From contig NZ_JACXZA010000004.1 in assembly GCF_014779765.1 (NCBI RefSeq), positions 186,001-250,000 of the forward strand: a DNA stretch of 64,000 nt, given 5' to 3'. Below are positions 1 through 7,528 of the stretch, in pieces. Under the pieces are notes generated by a model, which was not told the DNA's origin, searched no databases, and saw only the letters and a list, made by a program, of their open reading frames with translations. The translations under genes were made by a program, and so were the position numbers. Origin of the DNA: Paenibacillus terricola. GTDB lineage: Bacteria; Bacillota; Bacilli; Paenibacillales; Paenibacillaceae. Position 1 is the first letter of the stretch. The number at the start of each line of letters is the position of its first letter.

Positions 1-551
1 ACGGAGAATCGGAAACGAGCCTTATTCGTCTCGTTCGCAGCTACCGATCAACGCGCGAAATCGTGGCATTCACGAAGTCGCTACTCATTGGTGCACAAGA
101 GATCATTCCGTTCGACAGAGGCGGGGAGAAGCCGCTTCTTTTGCAGGTGGAGAGCTCCGGTCAGCTGGCTTCGCGAGTAGCTGAGCAGTTAGCTGCACTT
201 CGCGCCGAAGGTTATGATTCGATAGCGGTAATTACGAAGACAGCAGCTGAGAGCAGCGAGGTGTATGAGCTTCTGCAGGCGCAGAATTGCCCGTCGCTGC
301 GCCTTGTTACGAAGCAGACGCCTACGTTCGAGAAGGGAACGCTCGTTATTCCCGCCTATCTAGCGAAAGGCGTGGAGTTCGACGCGGTCATTATTTACGA
401 TGCCTCGTCGAAGACGTATTACCGGGAGAGCGAGCGCAAGCTGTTCTACACCGCATGCACGCGCGCGATGCATCGGCTTGTGTTGTGTGCGGCAGGGGAG
501 TGGACGCCGTTCCTGGCGCAGGCGGACGATTCGTTGTATGAGCTAAGGTGA
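1..551 (+). CDS. HelD-type superfamily 1 helicase, C-terminal part
   Basis: This is the last 182 or so codons of a gene that begins before the window; the open frame runs from base 3. HelD proteins are UvrD-like ATPases that bind RNA polymerase and help recycle stalled complexes. The sequence shows the C-terminal helicase half: a GVEFDAVIIYDA segment (motif V region) near the middle and the motif VI-like stretch RKLFYTACTRAMHRL close to the end, with the arginines that contact ATP. UvrD or RecB-like helicases share these motifs, but the AYLAKGVEFD wording fits HelD best. A bidirectional terminator follows. Confidence 0.8.
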   Translation, partial: GESETSLIRLVRSYRSTREIVAFTKSLLIGAQEIIPFDRGGEKPLLLQVESSGQLASRVAEQLAALRAEGYDSIAVITKTAAESSEVYELLQAQNCPSLRLVTKQTPTFEKGTLVIPAYLAKGVEFDAVIIYDASSKTYYRESERKLFYTACTRAMHRLVLCAAGEWTPFLAQADDSLYELR

Positions 552-629
552 AAGCGAAGACGGACTGCCCATGAAGGTGGGGATCCGTCTTTTCTGCCGG
601 CGAGCGGCCTCGAAGAAGAATAGAAACAA

Positions 630-667
630 GCCCCGATCCACCGTGAAAAAGGTGATCGGGGCTTTTT
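630..667. terminator. bidirectional intrinsic terminator
   Basis: A 12-bp stem of GATC-rich arms (about 630-642 and 651-662) has one bulge and is followed by TTTTT. It sits between the convergent helicase and flavin-protein genes, and the opposite strand also leads into a T-rich run. Confidence 0.75.
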
Positions 668-670
668 CAA

Positions 671-1156
671 CTACAAATCCACCGTTTGATTAATGGCGGT
701 TCCTTCAGTATTCTTGCCCAGCATTCTTCGGAACAAGAACTTCGCCATCTTGAATTTGTTGCCGGAATCCCAATACTCTGCAGCATCGGCCGTTACTTTG
801 ATCAACACGAGATTCGGATCGTCGTAGTTGGTCTCCAGCACCTTCTCGTACATCGGATTCCAGAACTGCTTAATCTTCTCCGCACTTTCTACAAGCTCGG
901 CTTCGCCGCGGATGGAGACGTACGATTGCCCTGCATAAGCCACGTTCACCTGTTTGTTATGGAGCAGCTCATGGAATTTGCTCGTATCTTTCTTCGTCAG
1001 GAACCATAGGGTTCCGTCAAAAGCGGCCTCCTGCGTTTTCATGGGGCGCGATACGAGTCCATCGTCTGAAACGGTGGTAAGCATAGCGATCTCAATGCCT
1101 TTGATCAATTTATGAACGGTCTCGGCTGCTTCTTGATCTGCGGTGACGGTTTCCAT
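671..1156 (-). CDS. pyridoxamine 5'-phosphate oxidase-like general stress protein
   Basis: The 161-residue protein has the split-barrel FMN-binding fold of the general stress protein 26 (YdaG) group. Visible signs are the N-terminal segment IEIAMLTTVSDDGLVSRPM, the strand TLWFLTKKDTSKF and the YVSIRGEAELVE strand. Members bind flavin or related cofactors in the cytoplasm, and their substrates are mostly unknown. Two ATGs are possible. The first (at 1165) lies only one base after the AAAGGAG site, while the second (1156) lies ten bases after it, so the second is chosen. The gene is alone on the minus strand. A true PdxH role is unlikely because the protein is short. Confidence 0.75.
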   Translation of the reverse strand: METVTADQEAAETVHKLIKGIEIAMLTTVSDDGLVSRPMKTQEAAFDGTLWFLTKKDTSKFHELLHNKQVNVAYAGQSYVSIRGEAELVESAEKIKQFWNPMYEKVLETNYDDPNLVLIKVTADAAEYWDSGNKFKMAKFLFRRMLGKNTEGTAINQTVDL

Positions 1157-1242
1157 CGGTGCCATTCTCCTTTGTTTGCATGTATGGACTCGTCGTTAGT
1201 ATGTCCGAGCTCGCGACGGACTACATGCAGACATTACAGGGC

Positions 1243-2334
1243 TTACTCCGAGAACAAAATGGTAGCCCCGACAACTTCGCTGAAGAAGCGGACCGGCACA
1301 TACAATTTGCCCTCCATTAGGATCGGCGCGGCGCCAAGCGATCGCGTCTTCTGATTAACCGAATACGCATCTTTGCCTGTCACGACTGTCGTCTTGAACG
1401 ACGAATCCGCCGTCGTTACTTCCGCTGAACGATTCTCCGCATTCCACTTGATCTTGAGGCCTAGCGCTTCGGCCACTTCACGAAGCGGGAGAATAGCTGC
1501 CTTGCTTCCTTCCTCCGTAAGTGCAACCACTGCTTTCTGTTTCCCATTCAAGCTAATTACAAAGGCATCGCTGCTGCCGGCGCCCTCCGACGTACTCGGG
1601 TTATCTAACGCAAGACGGAATTCAGGCGAACCGACGTAACCCGGTGCGATCGAATACTTCTGGAACACGATGACGGCCTCATTGTTCTCGACGTGGAACG
1701 ACTGTTCCTCCCCAATTCCTTTGAAATCGTCAGCGAAGTACTGGTCAGGGTTCGCGCTTATTTCCTTGCGGACTTGCGCATCAATAATGGTCTTATAGTC
1801 TGTTCCGAACAGTTCAGGCAACGTGACGCGCGTCGCTTCGCTTGCATTGCGGATCGTGTACGTATCGACTCGCGGTGCGCTTGTGCCGCCTGTAAACCCT
1901 TCTGTCGTTACGACCAGCGAGACGATGCCATTGTCTGCCCCGTCCGATTTTAACGCATAGCTGATGTACAGCTCGTATGGACGGAAAGCATAGCCATCTG
2001 CTGCGGCTTGCTCGCTTGCGCTGGCAGCCTCCTGCTCCCAGTTGGCTAGATCTTGTTGTGCATGAGACAACAGAATCCAGTTCAATTCCTCTTGATAATG
2101 CATGTCCAGCATCCCTGCCAGCTGCGGCACACGAATGTTGGTGCTCAGCAGATCGGTCTTGGAGGTAAGTATCTGTTCTTGAATGGTTACGGCCTGCGAA
2201 AGCTTAGCCAAAATTGGAACGGCTTTAACAGGGGAAAATAAGGTATCAGCAGACACCGGCACGATACCGCCAACGCCGATGGCTCCTACACATAGACTGA
2301 ACGCAACACTAAGTTTAAGTACACTTTGTCTCAT
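1243..2334 (-). CDS. secreted protein with DUF3298-type and copper-amine-oxidase-N-type domains
   Basis: The 363-residue product starts with a signal peptide (hydrophobic core about residues 8-28, SADTLF after it). Residues about 35-235 resemble the DUF4163/DUF3298 extracellular module of RsiV, including a GFTGGTSAPR stretch and the LPELFGTDY segment. Residues about 255-363 match the copper amine oxidase N-terminal-like stalk domain common in Paenibacillus exported proteins (ISLNGKQK, ILPLREVAEALGLKI, LYVPVRFFSEVVGA). No catalytic residues are evident, so it probably binds the envelope or a ligand. GAGGAGAT lies eight bases before the ATG. It is transcribed away from the sigV/rsiV-like pair and shares a domain with the anti-sigma factor. 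Confidence 0.75.
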   Translation of the reverse strand: MRQSVLKLSVAFSLCVGAIGVGGIVPVSADTLFSPVKAVPILAKLSQAVTIQEQILTSKTDLLSTNIRVPQLAGMLDMHYQEELNWILLSHAQQDLANWEQEAASASEQAAADGYAFRPYELYISYALKSDGADNGIVSLVVTTEGFTGGTSAPRVDTYTIRNASEATRVTLPELFGTDYKTIIDAQVRKEISANPDQYFADDFKGIGEEQSFHVENNEAVIVFQKYSIAPGYVGSPEFRLALDNPSTSEGAGSSDAFVISLNGKQKAVVALTEEGSKAAILPLREVAEALGLKIKWNAENRSAEVTTADSSFKTTVVTGKDAYSVNQKTRSLGAAPILMEGKLYVPVRFFSEVVGATILFSE

Positions 2335-2456
2335 CGATATGATCTCCTCGCGGTTTTAATTCGGAACACCAGCAAGACTCACGAGCAGTTGGATAAAGTT
2401 TTGCTGTCACAAAACGTTCACATTTGACCGAGGAAAATCATTCTTATCCTTCATTC

Positions 2457-2485
2457 GCAAACTAAATGCGGAGCTAGGTCGTCTT
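2457..2485 (+). promoter_or_regulatory. candidate ECF-sigma promoter of the sigV-like operon
   Basis: GCAAAC at 2457-2462, a 17-base spacer and CGTCTT at 2480-2485 resemble the AAC / CGTC elements of ECF promoters. The site lies about 100 bases before the sigma gene, as expected for autoregulation. It is a pattern match only. Confidence 0.4.
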
Positions 2486-2583
2486 GCCTGTGGTTAACCA
2501 GTAAGTTTCATTGTCAGTCCGAACCGATCAGCGACTCTCTTACGCTGTAAATTGTCATGACAACAAGGGAGCGATATACCATT

Positions 2584-3069
2584 GTGAGCAGCCGAAATTC
2601 CGCACTTGTTCCATTCATTATGGAGCATCAAGATAATATCTATCGACTAGCGTACAGCTACGTTCATAACAAGGACGATGCGCTGGACGTGGTGCAAGAA
2701 TCGATCTACAAGGCGATGAAGACGAAGTCGCCGCTGCAGGACAGCAGCGCGATCAAGAGCTGGTTCTATCGCATCGTTGTACACACCGCGCTTGATCTAC
2801 TGAAGAAGCGCAAGAGGGTGCAGCCGATTGAGGATGAGCAGCTGCATGCCATCATGGACGAATCAGAGGATCACTATTCCGATGTAGATATGACACGTTC
2901 ATTGGAGCAGCTTCCGGACAAATATCGGATAGTCGTCGTGCTCCGTTATTTTGAAGACCTGAAAATCGAGGAAGTGGCAGAGGTGCTGCACGAGAATGTG
3001 AATACGGTGAAAACCCGTCTGTACCATGCCCTTCGTTTACTCAGAATCGAAATGAGCCAACCATCCTAA
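2584..3069 (+). CDS. sigV: ECF RNA polymerase sigma factor, SigV-like
   Basis: A two-domain ECF sigma factor of about 161 residues that would direct RNA polymerase to envelope-stress genes. Region 2 is seen as DNIYRLAYSYVHNKDDALDV and SWFYRIVVHTALDLLKK, and region 4 as LPDKYRIVVVLRYFEDLKIE followed by the helix-turn-helix VNTVKTRLYHALRLLRIE. The wording is close to Bacillus SigV. An ATG at 2557 has no ribosome-binding site, whereas the GTG at 2584 follows AAGGGAG by 12 bases; the start stays uncertain. It is followed after 18 bases by an RsiV-like anti-sigma gene, supporting the assignment. Confidence 0.8.
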   Translation: MSSRNSALVPFIMEHQDNIYRLAYSYVHNKDDALDVVQESIYKAMKTKSPLQDSSAIKSWFYRIVVHTALDLLKKRKRVQPIEDEQLHAIMDESEDHYSDVDMTRSLEQLPDKYRIVVVLRYFEDLKIEEVAEVLHENVNTVKTRLYHALRLLRIEMSQPS

Positions 3070-3087
3070 TGAGCAGGAGTTGTCCGA

Positions 3088-3960
3088 ATGGATCACCGTC
3101 TTGAGCAATTGAAAGAGCAGTATTCTCAAATTCCGATACCGGAGGAACTGAACGCTGTCGTGCTTCAGGCCTTGAACCGCAGCAGCAGAAGAAGAACGGC
3201 CCGCCGTCGGTGGATTTCCGCTGCAGCCGCAGCGATTCTAATTGTCCTCATTGGCATCAATACAAGTCCGGCAGTCGCTAATGCCTTTGCCTCTATTCCC
3301 GGTATCGGGCAATGGGTCAAAGTCGTAACGATTCGCGAGTATTTCGTAGAGGATGAACGTCATAATGCTGATATTAAAGTGCCGGAAATTTCGAATCTTG
3401 GCGACGATAAGCTCAGCGCAGGGCTGAACGAGAAGTATCTAGCGGAGGGCAAACAGCTGTATGAGCAGTTCCAGAAAGATATGCAGGAGCTGCGCGACGG
3501 TCATCTTGGGGTGGACGCCGGTTATGCCGTGAAGACGGACACGGAGGATCTGTTCGTCATTGAGCGTTATGTCGTCATCTCCATGGGATCGTCAGAAGAG
3601 AAGCTGAAGTACGATACGATCGATAAGCGCAACCACATTGCGCTGACGCTGCCGATGCTGTTCAAGAATGATCAATATATAAAAGCGATCAGCGAGAACA
3701 TTATCGAACAGATGCGGCAGCGAATGAAAGACGATCCGAACCAGATTTATTGGATTGAGGGCGCTGCGGATGAACTATCCGAAGATGAATGGTTCAGGAC
3801 GATCAAGCCGGATCAAAGTTTCTATATCGATGCTTCCGGTCATCTCATCGTGGTCTTCGATAAATACGAGGTAGGCCCAGGTTATATGGGGGTACAGCAG
3901 TTTACCATTCCGACCGAAGCTATCGCGGAATTGCTGGCGAGCGATCAATATATAAAGTAA
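3088..3960 (+). CDS. rsiV: RsiV-like membrane anti-sigma factor
   Basis: A 290-residue single-pass membrane protein. The basic N-terminal cytoplasmic part (residues 1-43, ending RRRTARRR) would hold the sigma factor. One membrane segment follows (about 44-66), then an extracellular DUF3298-type domain (about 80-285) with KRNHIALTLPMLF and VVFDKYEVGPGYMG. In Bacillus subtilis RsiV this domain binds lysozyme, and signal peptidase then site-2 protease cut the protein to free SigV. The SPAVANAFA stretch after the membrane segment could be such a cleavage site. It lies in one operon with the sigma gene, but there is no oatA next to it here. Confidence 0.8.
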   Translation: MDHRLEQLKEQYSQIPIPEELNAVVLQALNRSSRRRTARRRWISAAAAAILIVLIGINTSPAVANAFASIPGIGQWVKVVTIREYFVEDERHNADIKVPEISNLGDDKLSAGLNEKYLAEGKQLYEQFQKDMQELRDGHLGVDAGYAVKTDTEDLFVIERYVVISMGSSEEKLKYDTIDKRNHIALTLPMLFKNDQYIKAISENIIEQMRQRMKDDPNQIYWIEGAADELSEDEWFRTIKPDQSFYIDASGHLIVVFDKYEVGPGYMGVQQFTIPTEAIAELLASDQYIK

Positions 3961-3984
3961 GTTGACGCTCGTCCAACAATGCCG

Positions 3985-4026
3985 AAGCCGCCCTATCCAC
4001 AGCAAGGCAGGATGGGGCTTTATTTT
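3985..4026. terminator. intrinsic terminator between convergent genes
   Basis: AAGCC...ATCC pairs with GGATGGGGCTT with a small bulge, followed by TATTTT. It ends the rsiV-like operon and overlaps the end of the amiS-like gene on the other strand. Confidence 0.6.
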
Positions 4027-4651
4027 AGGCTGATACAGGCTTCGAATTACGCTCTTTGTGTCTGATCGCTGGGCTAGTTCGGACGTACAGTACGATAGCG
4101 GCTATGACGAATACGAGTGCGATGATCTCGACAAGCGTCGAGCTAACTTGGTCCCATTGGCCAATGAGGATGAGGAATCCAGGAATTGTAGCGGTGAGCA
4201 AGGCCTCGATTAAAGTGACCCAGCCTGTGAAGGCCGCTATCTCCTTGTTCAATGCGAGCAGCAAGAAGAACAGCGTCCATAGGAAAGCCCACATCAGCCA
4301 GATGATTCCGAACTTCACATCATCGAATTGCACGAAGCTCATAGTTGCATAACCGAGCGCAAGCAAGGCAACCCATAAGGAGAACCATCCGATGCCGGAT
4401 GCGCTGAAATTCGTAAGATTGGATATTCCCACGAATAAGAAAGTCAATCCAAACAGGAATACGCCCGATGCGTTGAATATCGTCCACTGATCGCCGCCTG
4501 CTGTGAAGATGACATAGAACGGAGTGATGACTTGTATGGTGCCGATAAATATATTGAACAGGCCGGCGCTCTTATTATCTACATGCCCGAGCAGCATCAA
4601 GGCATTGAGAAATAGAACGGCACCGCATAGCATAAGACCAACCGTTTGCAT
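4025..4651 (-). CDS. AmiS/UreI-family amide or urea channel
   Basis: A 208-residue very hydrophobic protein with six or seven membrane helices. It matches the AmiS/UreI family (NALMLLGHVDNKSAGLFNIF near the start, FGIIWLMWAFLWTLFFLL in the middle), whose members let urea or short aliphatic amides across the membrane. GGGAGG stands ten bases before the ATG. It lies 32 bases downstream of a flavin monooxygenase gene on the same strand, so the pair is probably one operon that imports a small N- or S-containing molecule and processes it. No amidase or urease gene is in the window. The substrate is not known. Confidence 0.8.
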   Translation of the reverse strand: MQTVGLMLCGAVLFLNALMLLGHVDNKSAGLFNIFIGTIQVITPFYVIFTAGGDQWTIFNASGVFLFGLTFLFVGISNLTNFSASGIGWFSLWVALLALGYATMSFVQFDDVKFGIIWLMWAFLWTLFFLLLALNKEIAAFTGWVTLIEALLTATIPGFLILIGQWDQVSSTLVEIIALVFVIAAIVLYVRTSPAIRHKERNSKPVSA

Positions 4652-4683
4652 AATGAGAAACCTCCCGATCTTCTAGATCGCTA

Positions 4684-5760
4684 TTAATTTACAAGTAGTG
4701 CTGCGAGACGGGCTTCCTTCTCCCGCACGAGCGGAATGACTTTATCCCCGAATGCTTTGATTTCCTCATCATAGTGAAGGAAGCCGGTCAGAATAAGGTC
4801 GACGCCGATTCGTTTCAATTCGATGATGCGGTCTGCGACCTGTTCAGGCGTTCCGATTAATCCTGTTTTGAAGCCATCGTTATATTGCACCAGATCGTTG
4901 TAATCGGAATTGGCCCACATGCCCTCCTGCTCGGGAGATGCTTTGCCGGCGAACAGAACCTGGCTTCGGAACCCTCCTACCGCTTCGGGGTCGGAGTGAG
5001 AGATGATGTCCCGCAATACTTGTCTAGCCTCTTCCTCCGTGTCGCGAACGATAATGAATGCATTCGCGCCGAATCGAATGCTGCGGTTGTTGGCAGCAGC
5101 GAGTGCCTTCACTTCATCAATTTGTTTCTTGAAGCCGTCGATCGTATTGCCGTTCATGAAATACCAATCGGATACACGTGAAGCCATCTGCCGGGCGGCA
5201 GAGGAGTTACCCCCTTGGAAGACTGGCGGCGTGGAAATCGGCTTCGGCTTCAACGGCGCGTTATTCAGGCGATAGAAGTCGCCTCGGAAGTTCGTTTCAT
5301 CCTTCGTCCACAAATCGCGCAGCACGCGAATGAATTCTTCCGATCTCCGATACCGCTCATCGTGATCGAGCCATGGCTCGCCATAGCTTTGAAACTCCCC
5401 CTTAAACCATCCGCTTACAATGTTGACGGCAACGCGACCGCGACTGATTTGATCAATGGTGGAGAGCATTTTGGCAACCGTGCCGGGGTGCCACAGTCCG
5501 GGAAGCACAGCGGCAATTAAATTGATCTTCGAAGTGACTGTCGCTAGGGCGGACGCTAAGGCAATAGCCTCCAGCTGATTCTCGGCACCGTAGCTTGCAA
5601 TAAATCTCGTCTGCAGCAGGGCATACTCGAAGCCTGCCTCTTCGGCGATTTGGGCATATTTCGCATTGTCTTCAAACGACCACCCTGTGCGCTGAGGAAT
5701 CTTGGAGATGACTAGTCCTCCGCTAACATTGGGTACCCAGTAAGCAAATTTCAATGACAT
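4684..5760 (-). CDS. sfnG: FMNH2-dependent dimethylsulfone monooxygenase, SfnG-like
   Basis: A 358-residue luciferase-like (bacterial LLM class) monooxygenase. SfnG uses reduced FMN and oxygen to turn dimethylsulfone into methanesulfinate, so the cell can use it as a sulfur source. Family features seen are FAYWVPNVSGGLVISKI at the N-terminus, SRGRVAVNIVSGWFKGEF in the middle, PPVFQGGNSSAARQMA, and the C-terminal GTPEQVADRIIELKRIGVDL. Length and wording fit SfnG more closely than SsuD. The start has AAAGGAG eight bases upstream. No flavin reductase gene is adjacent. A related flavin enzyme acting on another small molecule cannot be excluded because of the AmiS-type partner. Confidence 0.75.
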   Translation of the reverse strand: MSLKFAYWVPNVSGGLVISKIPQRTGWSFEDNAKYAQIAEEAGFEYALLQTRFIASYGAENQLEAIALASALATVTSKINLIAAVLPGLWHPGTVAKMLSTIDQISRGRVAVNIVSGWFKGEFQSYGEPWLDHDERYRRSEEFIRVLRDLWTKDETNFRGDFYRLNNAPLKPKPISTPPVFQGGNSSAARQMASRVSDWYFMNGNTIDGFKKQIDEVKALAAANNRSIRFGANAFIIVRDTEEEARQVLRDIISHSDPEAVGGFRSQVLFAGKASPEQEGMWANSDYNDLVQYNDGFKTGLIGTPEQVADRIIELKRIGVDLILTGFLHYDEEIKAFGDKVIPLVREKEARLAALLVN

Positions 5761-5824
5761 ACCTATCTCTCCTTTAACAATGGGTTTATATCAAGAGGCA
5801 AGCCCCGTGATCATGAGGATAAAG

Positions 5825-5864
5825 AAAGGCGCCTCGCGGAGTTGAACTCCGAAGAGGCGCCTTT
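5825..5864. terminator. long perfect hairpin upstream of sfnG
   Basis: AAAGGCGCCTC (5825-5835) and GAGGCGCCTTT (5854-5864) are perfect inverted copies, with a second perfect stem CGGAGTT/AACTCCG nested inside. On the minus strand the stem is followed by TTTCTTTAT, so it would act as a terminator or attenuator for transcription entering sfnG. Confidence 0.55.
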
Positions 5865-6249
5865 AGTGGACTAAACGGCATTATTCGATTTGATCGGAGA
5901 ATTGGTTGACTGTGTCTAAACTCTTATATTCCGATGAAATTTATAAGATTTATTACCCCCATTATTATCGAAAAGATGAATCGTTTACAACAATCAATTT
6001 CTCGAATATCGATGTGAATCCAACAATAGTGAATCCGTTTGTTGCAGATCTAAGAAATAAACCTATGAATGGATTAGTTATGTGGGGCAAGCGGATAGGG
6101 GAAAAGGTAAGCATAAGTTAAATATAAGCAGTCTGCTGGTGTTGGTTATCCAACAATGATTGTTTATTTGTCGGTATATGGCTACTGGATGACTTCTGAA
6201 TCCGTAGGGCAAACTGTAACGTCATCAAACGTTGCAGAGGAGAGTCGCG
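5865..6249. other. AT-rich intergenic stretch with a weak small reading frame
   Basis: This stretch is clearly lower in GC than its neighbours. It contains a 71-codon frame on the plus strand (5906-6121, TTG start with GGAG six bases before it) whose product (MTVSKLLYSDEIYKIYY at the start) I do not recognise. It may be a decayed gene or noise. Nothing else is evident. Confidence 0.3.
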
Positions 6250-7149
6250 ATGGATTTCAAAAAGGTTACGGTAGCCGGCAGCGGCGTGTTGGGCAGTCAA
6301 ATTGCGTACCAAACGGCGTTCAAAGGCTTTCAGGTTACCGTCTACGATATTAACGACGAAGCGCTTGATAAAGCGAAGGAACGAATTAAGGAATTGAAGC
6401 CCCGCTATCAGGCGGATCTAGGGGCGACGCAGCAAGAGGTCGATGCGGCTTACGAGCGGTTGTCTTTCAATAGCGACCTAGCAACGGCTGTCGCCGATGC
6501 GGATCTGATCATTGAGGCGATTCCGGAGGTCGTGCCCATCAAGACCGACTTCTATCAGAAGCTGGGTCCGTTAGCGCCTGCGAAGACCGTATTCGCTACG
6601 AACTCCTCGACGCTGCTGCCAAGCCAGTTCGCGGAGGCGACGGGGCGTCCGAGCCAGTTCTTGGCGCTGCATTTTGCCAATGAGATCTGGAAGAACAATA
6701 CGGCTGAGATTATGAAGCATCCAGGTACGGATGACAAAGTGTTCGAGGATGTTATCGCATTCGCGCGTGCGATCGGCATGGTCGCGCTGCCGCTGCAGAA
6801 GGAGCAGCCGGGCTACATTCTGAACTCGCTGCTTGTTCCGTTCCTCGACGCGGGCCAGAAGCTGCTGGTAAGAGGCATCGCGGATCCGGAGACGATCGAC
6901 AAGACATGGATGGTTGCGACAGGAGCGCCGAAAGGGCCATTCGCGATTCTGGACATCGTCGGCATCACGACCGCCTACAATATCGGTAATGCGAAGGCGG
7001 AAGCGACGGGCGATCAAGAAATGAAGAAGATCGCGGAGCTGCTGAAGACGGAGTATATCGATAAGGGCAAGCTGGGTATGGCGACGGGAGAGGGCTTCTA
7101 CAAATACCCGAACCCTCGCTATTTAGATCCTGATTTTCTGAGAAGTTAA
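6250..7149 (+). CDS. 3-hydroxyacyl-CoA dehydrogenase family protein
   Basis: A 299-residue soluble NAD-dependent dehydrogenase. The Rossmann motif is GSGVLGSQIAYQTAFKG near the N-terminus, followed by the acidic residue of VYDIND. The sequence then has IIEAIPEVVPIK and TNSSTLLPSQFA, and the C-terminal dimerisation domain has GYILNSLLVPFLDAG. Members oxidise 3-hydroxyacyl-CoA or hydroxybutyryl-CoA in fatty acid or butyrate metabolism. The usual His-Glu pair is not obvious: LALHFANEIWKNNTAEI is the corresponding region. AGAGGAGAG lies seven bases before this ATG. It is a single gene followed by a terminator; the true substrate is open. Confidence 0.8.
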   Translation: MDFKKVTVAGSGVLGSQIAYQTAFKGFQVTVYDINDEALDKAKERIKELKPRYQADLGATQQEVDAAYERLSFNSDLATAVADADLIIEAIPEVVPIKTDFYQKLGPLAPAKTVFATNSSTLLPSQFAEATGRPSQFLALHFANEIWKNNTAEIMKHPGTDDKVFEDVIAFARAIGMVALPLQKEQPGYILNSLLVPFLDAGQKLLVRGIADPETIDKTWMVATGAPKGPFAILDIVGITTAYNIGNAKAEATGDQEMKKIAELLKTEYIDKGKLGMATGEGFYKYPNPRYLDPDFLRS

Positions 7150-7176
7150 AGTTAAATAGGGCATTGATAAGATAGG

Positions 7177-7215
7177 GCTTCTCCCGGCTGGTTTAGCTGT
7201 GGAGGAGCTCTTTTT
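7177..7215 (+). terminator. intrinsic terminator
   Basis: GCTTCTCC (7177-7184) pairs with GGAGGAGC (7201-7208) with one G-T pair and is followed by TCTTTTT. It ends the dehydrogenase gene. Confidence 0.65.
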
Positions 7216-7298
7216 GTATAACGGCAATTGGTATTACTTCCATTCAAGCATGGTGTCGGTTAAGATACATATAACTTGTTCTGAAGGGAGTGAGCGGC

Positions 7299-7352
7299 AT
7301 GAAACGCCGGGCTAATTCGACAATGATGACTTATATGGTGATTGCTAACTGA
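7299..7352 (+). CDS. possible 17-residue peptide
   Basis: A short frame encodes MKRRANSTMMTYMVIAN. AAGGGAG stands about eight bases before the ATG, and a small GTGG...CCAC hairpin followed by TTTCTT comes after the stop. The peptide is basic at the start and rich in methionine. I know no family for it and there is no conservation evidence, so it may be chance. Confidence 0.2.
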   Translation: MKRRANSTMMTYMVIAN

Positions 7353-7461
7353 ATATAGCTGGTGGACGCGAGTCCCCCACTTTCTTGAGATATACTGCTC
7401 ATTTTTCCTGGTACAATGCGAGGGTTGTTTGTGATGCCCTCCTTATATAAGGATAAACAAG

Positions 7462-7488
7462 ACCGCAGGTATAGCCTCGCGGTTTTTT
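7462..7488 (+). terminator. intrinsic terminator
   Basis: ACCGC and GCGGT close a stem with a second AGG/CCT pairing inside, followed by TTTTTT. It lies just before the phosphotransferase gene and would stop transcripts that come from the 7.2-7.4 kb stretch. Confidence 0.6.
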
Positions 7489-7528
7489 CGTGCGCGCATT
7501 TATAAATAAGTAGACGAGGAGCATGCCC

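Noticed and set aside
287-541. Second gene inside the helicase end
   Set aside because: It is an out-of-frame shadow of the helicase with unusual amino acid composition.
5761-5830. SAM (S-box) riboswitch before sfnG
   Set aside because: A short ATCAAGAGG-like word occurs on the plus strand only; the aptamer core is not present on the sfnG strand.
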